From Mycobacterium deserti (GTDB lineage Bacteria > Actinomycetota > Actinomycetes > Mycobacteriales > Mycobacteriaceae), in contig NZ_JAODWD010000002.1 of assembly GCF_025345615.1 (NCBI RefSeq), forward strand, positions 991,113 through 1,055,112: a DNA stretch of 64,000 nt, read 5' to 3'. Numbering within the stretch: position 1 is the first letter of the stretch; the number at the start of each line of letters is the position of its first letter. Position numbers and translations under genes: made by a program. The notes under the pieces were generated by a model. That model was not told the DNA's origin. It saw nothing but the letters and a program-made list of their open reading frames with translations, and ran no database searches. Positions 54,326 through 61,551 of this stretch are shown here, piece after piece.

Positions 54326-55672
54326 GTGCACCGCATCGGTGTGCTGCTGGCGGCGCTGCTGCTGGCCTTGGTCACCGCTGCTCCGGCCGCGTCGATCGAG
54401 CCTCCCACGATCGACCCGGCGGCGGTGCCGCCGGACCAGACGGGGCCGGATACCCCGATGGAGCAGCGCCGCGTCTGCTCGGCGCCCACGGTGTTCCCCA
54501 ACTCCAACTTCGCGGACAAGCCCTGGGCAAACGACTATCTGCGTCTCGGCGAGGCACAGAAGTTCGCAACGGGTGCCGGGGTAACTGTCGCGGTCATCGA
54601 CACGGGCGTCGTCGGATCGCCGCGCGTGCCCGCTGAACCGGGGGGTGATTTCGTTGATCAGGCCGGCAACGGAATGTCGGACTGCGACTCACACGGCACG
54701 CTGACCGCGTCGATCATCGCGGGACGCGCGGCGCCTACCGACGGGTTCGTCGGCGTCGCACCCGACGCGCGCGTGCTGTCGTTGCGTCAGACCTCGGAGG
54801 CCTTCCAGCCCGTCGGCGCGCGGACCGATCCCAACGACCCGAACACCACGCAGACCGCAGGCTCGCTGCGCAGCCTGGCCCGCGCGGTGGTGCACGCAGC
54901 GAATTTGGGCGCACAGGTGATCAACATCAGCGAAGCCGCCTGCTACAAGATCACCCGGCCCATCAACGAGATCGGCCTCGGCGCGGCGATCAACTACGCG
55001 GTGAACGTCAAGGGCGCGGTCATCATCGTCGCGGCCGGAAACACGGGCCAGGACTGCACCCAGAATCCCCCACCGGACCCCGCAGTGCCCGCGGATCCCC
55101 GCGGATGGAAGCAGGTGCAGACGATCGTCAGCCCGGCCTGGTATTCGCCGCTGGTGCTGACGGTCGGCGGCATCAGCCAGAACGGTCAGCCCAGTAACTT
55201 CTCGATGGCCGGACCATGGGTGGGGGCGGCCGCGCCGGCCGAGAACATGATCGCGCTCGGCTACGACGGCAATCCGGTCAACGCGCTGCAGGGTCAGGAC
55301 GGCCCGATACCTATCAGCGGCACATCCTTTGCCGCCGCGTATGTTTCGGGGCTCGCGGCTCTGCTGAAGCAACGGTTTCCCGATCTGAGTCCGGCACAGG
55401 TGATGAACCGCATCACGGCGACGTCACGGCACCCGGGCGGTGGAGTGGACAACTACGTCGGGGCCGGAGTCATCGATCCGGTGGCCGCGCTGACGTGGGA
55501 TGTGCCGGCCGGACCGGAGCGAGTCCCGTACAAGGTCAAGGAGATTCCGCCGCCTGTGTACATCCCGCCGCCGGACCGCGGCCCCATCACGACCGTCGTG
55601 GTGATCGGAGCGGCGCTGGCACTGGTGCTGGGACTAGGCGCGCTGGCTCGACGCGCATTGAGGCGCCGATGA
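54326..55672 (+). CDS. mycP1: Mycosin MycP1, subtilisin-like serine protease of ESX-1
   Basis: This 448-residue protein has a signal peptide (cleavage near APAAS) and a subtilase domain with the catalytic triad Asp92 (VIDTG), His123 (DSHGT) and Ser334 (SGTSFAAAY). A proline-rich linker, one C-terminal transmembrane helix (about 420-440) and an arginine-rich end follow. Positions agree within two residues with published mycobacterial MycP1 catalytic residues. It is a membrane-anchored component that stabilises and activates the ESX-1 secretion channel and cleaves EspB. The GTG at 54326 has a GGGGGG-type ribosome binding site. Its stop overlaps eccE1. Confidence 0.94.
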   Translation: MHRIGVLLAALLLALVTAAPAASIEPPTIDPAAVPPDQTGPDTPMEQRRVCSAPTVFPNSNFADKPWANDYLRLGEAQKFATGAGVTVAVIDTGVVGSPRVPAEPGGDFVDQAGNGMSDCDSHGTLTASIIAGRAAPTDGFVGVAPDARVLSLRQTSEAFQPVGARTDPNDPNTTQTAGSLRSLARAVVHAANLGAQVINISEAACYKITRPINEIGLGAAINYAVNVKGAVIIVAAGNTGQDCTQNPPPDPAVPADPRGWKQVQTIVSPAWYSPLVLTVGGISQNGQPSNFSMAGPWVGAAAPAENMIALGYDGNPVNALQGQDGPIPISGTSFAAAYVSGLAALLKQRFPDLSPAQVMNRITATSRHPGGGVDNYVGAGVIDPVAALTWDVPAGPERVPYKVKEIPPPVYIPPPDRGPITTVVVIGAALALVLGLGALARRALRRR

Positions 55673-57063
55673 ACATTCTGCGACTCTTCGGCTTCCGGTT
55701 CACGACCGGCCACGCGATCTGGGCGGCGGCGCTGATTCCGGCGTGCATCCTGCTGTTCATTCAACTTCACATGTTGTGGCTGGGCATCACGCTGGCGGTG
55801 TTGATCGCGGTTATCGCGGTGTTGACGATCCGGGGGCGGCGGGTCACGGGCTGGGTCGCCGCAGTACTGGCGTGGCGGCGGCGGCACCGCAACGTCCCTG
55901 CCCGTCCGTCCGAGCCAGCTGTTGGCGCCACCGTTCTGCCGGGCGATCACGTCGCGGTCCGTTGGCAGGGCGCGTATCTGGTGTCGGCGATCGAGCTTGT
56001 GCCGCGGCCCTTCACACCGACGGTGATCGTGAACGGGGAGGCGTTCACCGACGACACGCTCGACACCCGCCTTGTCGAACAACTGCTCGCGGCGCATTGC
56101 CCGGATCTGGAAGCTGATGTGGTGTCGTCGGGCTACCGGGTGGGCAAGACGGCGCCGTCGAACCTGGTTGCGTTGTACGAGCAGGTGATCGGGCCGTATC
56201 CGGCGCCGGCGAACCGGCGCACGTGGATTGTGTTGCGAGCCGATCCGGAGTCCACGCGCAAGTCGTCACAGCGACGGGAAGCCGGCGTGGCGGGGCTGGC
56301 ACGCTATCTGGTGGCGTCGGCGACGCGCATCGCAGACCAGTTGGCCAGCAACGGGGTCGACGCTCGCGTGGTGCGCAGCTTCGATGACTACGACCGCGCT
56401 ACGGAGATCAGCTTCGAGCGTGAGACATGGTCGGCGATCAAGGGCCGCAGTACATTCACCGCCGCGTACAGCGCCCCGGGCGGGCCCGATGTGTGGTGGT
56501 CGGCGCGTGCGGATCACACCATGACGCAGGTGCGGATCCGGCCCGGCGAGGCACCGACGACGACCGTGCTGTTGACAACGTTGGCGAACCCGACTACGCC
56601 GCGCGGGTTTTCGTGCCTCTTCGGTGGGCAGCGGGCAGCGCTGCACGGGATCAGCCCGGTCACGGACCGCCACTACGAGTTGCCTATCGGATCGGCGGGT
56701 GTGCTGGTGGGCGAGACGGCCGACCGATATCCGGTGTACATGCCGTTCGACGATGTCGACATATCGATCAACCTCGGTGATGCGCGACTGTTCACACAGT
56801 TCGTCGTGCGGTCGGCGGCCGCGGGTGCGGTGGTGACGCTGCTGCCGCAGTTCCGCGAGTTCGCGGAGTTCATCAACGCGAGGGTCGGGCCGGAGTCCAA
56901 GGTGACATGGCCCAACGCCACGACGTACCTGGGCCCACACCCCGGTATCGGTCGAGTGGTGTTGCGCACGAACTTCATTGACACACCGCGGCACCGTCAG
57001 CTGCCGATTCGGCTGATCAATCCGCGCGAGGAAAGCCGCTACCAGATGGTTCTGGAGGGCTGA
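55669..57063 (+). CDS. eccE1: ESX-1 conserved component EccE1
   Basis: This 464-residue protein has two N-terminal membrane helices (about residues 14-55) and then a large periplasmic-side domain, the EccE architecture. The length is nearly that of M. tuberculosis EccE1 (462). It is part of the membrane complex of the type VII channel. The ATG at 55669 overlaps the mycP1 stop (ATGA). The longer open frame extending upstream inside mycP1 is not used. Confidence 0.92.
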   Translation: MNILRLFGFRFTTGHAIWAAALIPACILLFIQLHMLWLGITLAVLIAVIAVLTIRGRRVTGWVAAVLAWRRRHRNVPARPSEPAVGATVLPGDHVAVRWQGAYLVSAIELVPRPFTPTVIVNGEAFTDDTLDTRLVEQLLAAHCPDLEADVVSSGYRVGKTAPSNLVALYEQVIGPYPAPANRRTWIVLRADPESTRKSSQRREAGVAGLARYLVASATRIADQLASNGVDARVVRSFDDYDRATEISFERETWSAIKGRSTFTAAYSAPGGPDVWWSARADHTMTQVRIRPGEAPTTTVLLTTLANPTTPRGFSCLFGGQRAALHGISPVTDRHYELPIGSAGVLVGETADRYPVYMPFDDVDISINLGDARLFTQFVVRSAAAGAVVTLLPQFREFAEFINARVGPESKVTWPNATTYLGPHPGIGRVVLRTNFIDTPRHRQLPIRLINPREESRYQMVLEG

Positions 57064-57089
57064 CCGATGATGTGGACGGAGGTTTGGCG

Positions 57090-58637
57090 ATGACCGAAAC
57101 CCAACGGGTCAACCCCGACAGCCTCAGTTCTCGAGCAGGCGAGATGCGAGCGCAGAACTGGCACAACCCCAACGCCGAGGCGGTGTCGGTACCTGACACG
57201 CTTCCGTCGACCAGTGACGCGATCGCCAACATCAACGCGAACGCCGAGGCGTTGCTCGGGTATCAGCGGTGGGCGGAAGCGGAGAACAACCGCATCGCCG
57301 AGATGTTGTCCATCGCGGCGGAGGCCTATCAGAAGGTGGACACTGAGTACGGTGTCGCACTGGAGAATCCGGAACGTCAGGCTGCGGTGGCGGCGATTCC
57401 CATACCGGCTCCGTCGACCCCCGCACCTCCGATGCCTGAGCCGCCGGCCGCTCCGCGAGCACTCGACGCGAACGGGTACAGCGACGTTCACAAGACGCAG
57501 AGCGAGTTGACCGCCGGTGACCAGGGCGCGTCGTTGAAAGCAGCGATGGCGCAATGGGCCGTCGCATCAAAGCGGGTGGCGGGTAACGCGCCGAATCCAC
57601 CGCCCGGCGATTGGGAAGGTGACGCGGCGGACGCGGCGTTCACGCGGATGAGCAATTTCGGTAACTGGCTGCAGCAGTTGGCGGACGCGTGGGAGGACCT
57701 CGGCGAAGCTGCCTCCAAGATCATCTCGGCGCATGACGCGGCCAGGACCGAGCACGACGAAATACACCGCAAATACGTTGATCTGGAACGCCAGTTGAAG
57801 GAATTGGCGAGCAAGGCGACGATCGGGAACGCCGTCGCAACGCAAAACGAGATCGATAAGATCCGCAGCTGGATGGAGCAGCTGCAGCGGCAATCCGACG
57901 AGGTCCGGCAGCAGTACGCAGACAAGGCAACGTTCGCTCCCGTATCACCTTCCCAACCGGACTCCGGCAGCCCTGACTCACCGACCTCGGCCGGTGGCGG
58001 TGGAAACGGTGCTGGTTCCGGCGGTGGCGGCGGTGCTGGCCAACCCACGGGCGACCCGGCGGCGATGGCCCAACAGATGGGATCGTCGTTAGGCGGACCG
58101 ACCCGTGGTCAGGGTCAATCCGCGGGGCAGGGTCAGGGTTCTGGAGGCGGTTCGCCGGCTGGGGGCGGATCTCCGTCGGGAGGCTCTGGAGGAGGCGCGC
58201 CGGGTGGAATGCCCAGTGGCTCACCACAAACGGGGACTCCGAAGCTGCCGACCGACCCGAGTCTTCGCCCGGCAGCGGCGTCCGCGGGGGGCGGCGGCTC
58301 CGGTTCTGGAAGTGGCGGCGGAGGCGGTGGCGGTGGAATGCCGGCGTCCCCGATGTCGGCCGCGGTGACCGCCGAGACGGTGGCGCCGGCTCCGACAACC
58401 GCGTCGACGGCTGGTGCTGCGCCGGCGGCATCGGGCAGCGGCGGAGCGATGGGCGGCATGGGCGGCGGCATGGCGCCGATGCACGGCGCGGGCCAGCAGG
58501 GCGGCGGCAAGGAGAAGCGCCGGGATCCGAAGTTGGCGCCGGACGAGGAGTTGTATGTCGAGGACCGGGCGTGGACGGAAGGGGTCATCGGCAGCCGGCG
58601 GCGCAGGGAAGTCCAGGAAAGTAGGGACGACAAGTGA
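57090..58637 (+). CDS. espB: ESX-1 substrate EspB
   Basis: This 515-residue protein has the PE/PPE-like helical N-terminal half of EspB. It contains the export motif YQKVD (Y-x-x-x-D) and the WxG-like GDWEGDAADAAFTR. A long Gly/Ser/Pro-rich low-complexity region follows, and a conserved end DEELYVEDRAWTEGVIGSRR that matches EspB of M. tuberculosis almost exactly. EspB is secreted by ESX-1, cleaved by MycP1 and forms ring-shaped oligomers that bind phospholipid. The ATG at 57090 is preferred over a GTG at 57072. Confidence 0.93.
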   Translation: MTETQRVNPDSLSSRAGEMRAQNWHNPNAEAVSVPDTLPSTSDAIANINANAEALLGYQRWAEAENNRIAEMLSIAAEAYQKVDTEYGVALENPERQAAVAAIPIPAPSTPAPPMPEPPAAPRALDANGYSDVHKTQSELTAGDQGASLKAAMAQWAVASKRVAGNAPNPPPGDWEGDAADAAFTRMSNFGNWLQQLADAWEDLGEAASKIISAHDAARTEHDEIHRKYVDLERQLKELASKATIGNAVATQNEIDKIRSWMEQLQRQSDEVRQQYADKATFAPVSPSQPDSGSPDSPTSAGGGGNGAGSGGGGGAGQPTGDPAAMAQQMGSSLGGPTRGQGQSAGQGQGSGGGSPAGGGSPSGGSGGGAPGGMPSGSPQTGTPKLPTDPSLRPAAASAGGGGSGSGSGGGGGGGGMPASPMSAAVTAETVAPAPTTASTAGAAPAASGSGGAMGGMGGGMAPMHGAGQQGGGKEKRRDPKLAPDEELYVEDRAWTEGVIGSRRRREVQESRDDK

Positions 58638-58972
58638 CCGACGACATGCATCCAGAGGTCGCTGCCGTTCTGCGGCAGGCACAGCAGCTGCAGTCGTTGA
58701 TGGACGACCAGCTGCACAAGATGAACAGCCAAACGTTCACGGCGACCGACGAAGCCAAGACCGTGGAGGTGACGCTCAACGGACATCAGCACCTCACCGG
58801 GGCGTTTATCGAGGACGGCTTGCTGCGCCTGGGCGCGGAGACGGTGCAGCAGCGACTGAACGAAGCGTTGCAGAAGGCGACGGAAGCCGCGTCGGCGTCG
58901 ATGGAAGCGGACCGCGAGCGGATCGACGCGGCGGTTGTCGAGATCACGTCAGACACCAAGGACCAGGGTTAG
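58634..58972 (+). CDS. espL: ESX-1 accessory protein EspL (YbaB/EbfC-like)
   Basis: This 112-residue protein has a YbaB-like alpha/beta fold: a helical N-terminus (EVAAVLRQAQQLQSLMDDQL), a beta hairpin with VEVTLNGHQHLTGAFI, and a C-terminal helix. Size and position after espB match Rv3880c (EspL, 115 residues). EspL is cytosolic and needed for stability of EspE, EspF or EspH in the pathogens. The GTG at 58634 overlaps the espB stop (GTGA). Confidence 0.9.
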   Translation: MTDDMHPEVAAVLRQAQQLQSLMDDQLHKMNSQTFTATDEAKTVEVTLNGHQHLTGAFIEDGLLRLGAETVQQRLNEALQKATEAASASMEADRERIDAAVVEITSDTKDQG

Positions 58973-58974
58973 GC

Positions 58975-59354
58975 CTGTCGGAGGTCTTCGATGACTATTC
59001 ACCGCCGCCGGACCAGTACGGAGGTCCGCCGCAGCGGCGCTGCTTGCGGTCATCGGAGGACTGTCGCAGTCACGATTTCAGTGGGAGCGCGACGGGGGTG
59101 AAGGCGGATCGACCGCGCCGCCGGCGAACGACTTCGGTTTGGCCAGCGCGAACGACACGGGGCCGGTGAACATCATCACGGAGGATCCGAGTTGTGCAGC
59201 GTGGGCATTTGAATGACATTCGCCGACACTACGGAGGAGTGGGGCGAACGCAACCCCTCCATATCCGCCCAACACTGGATACCGAATTGCGCGCTGGGTA
59301 CGAATGTGCAATCGGCCAGGCTGACACCGCATCGCGTAGTTCTTGAGTGCTGAG
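58975..59354 (+). pseudogene. Decayed copy of the proline-rich membrane protein gene at 60410
   Basis: No intact reading frame fits here. Fragments in three frames resemble the protein encoded at 60410-61549. A proline-rich head (DYSPPPDQYGGPPQ) comes first, then a shortened membrane-like segment (LLAVIGGLSQ). Next is ANDFGLASANDTGPVNIITE with DPSCAAW, against NDFGLASADDKGPVNIITVD with DPTCSAW in the intact gene. After a stop, TFADTTEEWGERNPSISAQH matches TFVDAQEKGWNKRDPAVPRS. This is a duplicate that lost its middle and C-terminal part through deletions and frameshifts. Confidence 0.7.
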
Positions 59355-59494
59355 GCGCGTGATGTGCGTGGCTTGACGTGGGCCGAACTAAGAGAGACGC
59401 GGCTGCTAGTGCGGCTACCCCACCTAGTTCAGTTGCGGCCCTTGCCATGAATTCGTGCAATTGCTGGTGCCGTCATTCAGGTAGCATTTTTCCG

Positions 59495-59538
59495 GTGACG
59501 TCCGCTGGGCTTGCCCATAGATCAGCAGTAGCTGATCT
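59495..59538. promoter_or_regulatory. Putative promoter with perfect palindrome ahead of the espJ-like gene
   Basis: GTGACG (59495-59500) and TAGATC (59518-59523) have a 17-bp spacer and resemble a sigma-A promoter. Overlapping the -10 element, AGATCAGC and GCTGATCT (59519-59538) form a perfect 8-bp inverted repeat with a 4-nt loop, a position suited to repression or to a hairpin at the 5' end of the transcript. Confidence 0.4.
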
Positions 59539-59552
59539 GGTGCGGAGTGAAT

Positions 59553-60413
59553 ATGCCTGAGACTTTGCGCGTGGATACAGGGTTGGTGTCCGAGGCAAGC
59601 GGCAGCCTGCAGACGATCGCCGGTGCCATTCCCCCGCCGCCGACGGTTTCGAGCCCGTCCGGAACGGATGCTCTGTCGGCGGCCATCGCAGCGAAGATCA
59701 ACGAGCTCGTTGATCCGGTAATTGCTCAGATGCCGATCTCGAAAGAGGAACTGAAGAAGTACGCGGAGAAAGTGGCGACTGCGGCGCGCACCTACGACAA
59801 CGTCGACCGGATGCTGGCCGAAGAAATCCAGCGGCGAGTCGAGGATCTAGACAACAAGTTCGGCAAGGGCAGCGAGAGTGCGCCCGAAGGCGCGAACCCC
59901 GCGGTTGGCGCACCTAGCGGAGGTGCTGGCGCACCATCGGGGGGCGGTCGCTCGGAGGCCGGCGGCGGCGCTGCTGCATCAGGTGGTTCAGGCGCAGGCG
60001 GTGCGGCGGCGCCGGCATCTCAGCCGGCTGGCCAGATGGGCCAGACGATGCAAGATCCAACGCAGATGGCACAACAGGCGTCCCAGTCTCCGGGGCAAAT
60101 GCCGGGGATGGTTACGGCAGTTCCCCAAGCGGCGGCTCAGGGCTTGCAGAGTGTAATGCAAACCGTTGGGCAACTCTCGGAATCATCCGGCGCCGGGGAC
60201 GAGCCTGCAGACGCCGAAAGCCGCTTGGCAGAGCCGGGTTCCAGCATGGCTTCACTTGTCACCGGGGCAGCAAGTGGCGGGGCTGCACCAGGATCTGCCG
60301 GTGGCGAACGAGCACCTGAGGCGCAACAGAACGACTCGCCGGCCGATTCCGCGAAGGCGCCGGCGCCAGCGCTGACGCGTTCGGCTGAGTCAGCTCCGGA
60401 GATTGAGCTGTGA
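59553..60413 (+). CDS. EspJ-like ESX-1 secretion-associated protein
   Basis: This 286-residue protein has a helical N-terminal part beginning TLRVDTGLVSEASGSLQTIA and the ESX export motif YDNVD (Y-x-x-x-D) at about residue 79. A long Gly/Ala/Ser/Pro/Gln low-complexity C-terminus follows. The layout (PPE/EspJ-like helical half, disordered tail, LRVDTGLVSEAS opening) resembles EspJ (Rv3878) but sequence identity is low, so the symbol is withheld. The ATG at 59553 has a GGAG ribosome binding site; a GTG at 59547 is an alternative. It probably is an ESX-1 substrate or partner. Its stop overlaps the next gene (GTGA). Confidence 0.72.
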   Translation: MPETLRVDTGLVSEASGSLQTIAGAIPPPPTVSSPSGTDALSAAIAAKINELVDPVIAQMPISKEELKKYAEKVATAARTYDNVDRMLAEEIQRRVEDLDNKFGKGSESAPEGANPAVGAPSGGAGAPSGGGRSEAGGGAAASGGSGAGGAAAPASQPAGQMGQTMQDPTQMAQQASQSPGQMPGMVTAVPQAAAQGLQSVMQTVGQLSESSGAGDEPADAESRLAEPGSSMASLVTGAASGGAAPGSAGGERAPEAQQNDSPADSAKAPAPALTRSAESAPEIEL

Positions 60414-61549
60414 GCTATCCACCCCCGCCCAGCGGTCCCCCGTACCAACCGCCGCATGGGGGCGCTCCGGGCCAGCACGGAGGCCCGCCACCACAACAGC
60501 CGCCATGGCCGCAGCAGCCGCGATGGGCGCCGCAACCGCAGTGGGCTCCGGGTCCGCCGCCGAAGAAGCGTGGCAACGCTTGGAAGTGGGCTATCGGTGC
60601 AGTGGCATTTCTGGTGGTCATCGGGGTGACTGCGGCGGTGGCGATTTCGGTAACGAAAGACGGCGCTGACAACGATCCCAACCCGACTGCAAATGACTTC
60701 GGATTGGCGAGCGCCGATGACAAGGGTCCGGTCAACATCATCACCGTCGACCCAACATGTTCGGCTTGGCGCTCCATCAACTCGACCTTTGTCGATGCAC
60801 AGGAAAAGGGTTGGAACAAGCGTGACCCCGCGGTACCCCGAAGCGCATGGACCGCTGAGCAACGTACGTATTACGAAGAGGTAGCGCGAGCCGCAAGTCA
60901 AGCTGCTGATCAAACAGTGGCGCTTATCAGGACTACGCCGCATAGAATTATGCGGGAGTTCTATGAACAGTTCGTCGCCTACTCCAGGGCATACAGCGAA
61001 TCGATTGCTGATTACACTGCCGCCGACGATAACTTGGCGGGTGTTGTGACTTCGACAGGCACCGTGCTGGTAGATATTTGCGCCGCAATCGAGTGGGGGT
61101 CTGCGGCGTCGCGTGCCCCACTTGTTTCAGCAATCCGGCCGCCCTCTAGCTTCGCCCCGACTACGAACCCGCAAGATCCCCATCGTTTCCTCGCGTCTCC
61201 AGATTCGACCTGTCCGGACTGGATTGCGCTAGTCGACCGGTTCGATGCGGATACAAGAGCTTGGCAGGCCTTGGATCCTAATGTTCGCGCCGCCGATTGG
61301 AATGCTGAGCAGCGCGCAGTGATTCGAGGTGTCACTCCAGTGATGAGAACTTCTGCTGAAGCGATGGAAGCACTTGGACGACAGAGCAGCAACCCGTGGA
61401 TCGAGGATTTCGCCGCTACCGCCGCTCAATATCGTCGGGCCTACGCGACCGCACTTGAAAGCTACATGTCGGCAGACTTTTACCTAGCAGAGATTGCCGC
61501 GCGCGCCGCGTCCACCATCTATGCGGCCTGTAAGGCTGCAGAAGGTTAG
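60410..61549 (+). CDS. Proline-rich membrane protein with a duplicated extracytoplasmic domain, ESX-1-linked
   Basis: This 379-residue protein has a Pro/Gln-rich cytoplasmic N-terminus (1-50), one transmembrane helix (about 57-81) and an extracytoplasmic part made of two related repeats. Repeat 1 (about 114-226) starts DPTCSAW and ends DICAAIE. Repeat 2 (about 265-376) starts DSTCPDW and ends AACKAAE. Cys117/Cys224 and Cys268/Cys374 have the same spacing and could form one disulfide per repeat. Shared features include W-x-AEQR and YxxAYxxxxxxYxxAD. I do not recognise the family. It is translationally coupled to the espJ-like gene and lies 2 nt before espK, so an ESX-1 role is inferred. Confidence 0.8.
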   Translation: MSYPPPPSGPPYQPPHGGAPGQHGGPPPQQPPWPQQPRWAPQPQWAPGPPPKKRGNAWKWAIGAVAFLVVIGVTAAVAISVTKDGADNDPNPTANDFGLASADDKGPVNIITVDPTCSAWRSINSTFVDAQEKGWNKRDPAVPRSAWTAEQRTYYEEVARAASQAADQTVALIRTTPHRIMREFYEQFVAYSRAYSESIADYTAADDNLAGVVTSTGTVLVDICAAIEWGSAASRAPLVSAIRPPSSFAPTTNPQDPHRFLASPDSTCPDWIALVDRFDADTRAWQALDPNVRAADWNAEQRAVIRGVTPVMRTSAEAMEALGRQSSNPWIEDFAATAAQYRRAYATALESYMSADFYLAEIAARAASTIYAACKAAEG

Positions 61550-61551
61550 GC

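Noticed and set aside
57966..58500. Gly/Ser-rich repeats in espB, and Pro/Ala-rich repeats in espK (62180-63000), as tandem repeat arrays or CRISPR-like elements
   Set aside because: They are low-complexity protein-coding segments typical of Esp proteins, without regular repeat-spacer structure.
58414..59169. A 251-residue frame running from espB through espL into the remnant
   Set aside because: It is a shadow frame of espB and espL; only its last part coincides with the decayed gene copy.
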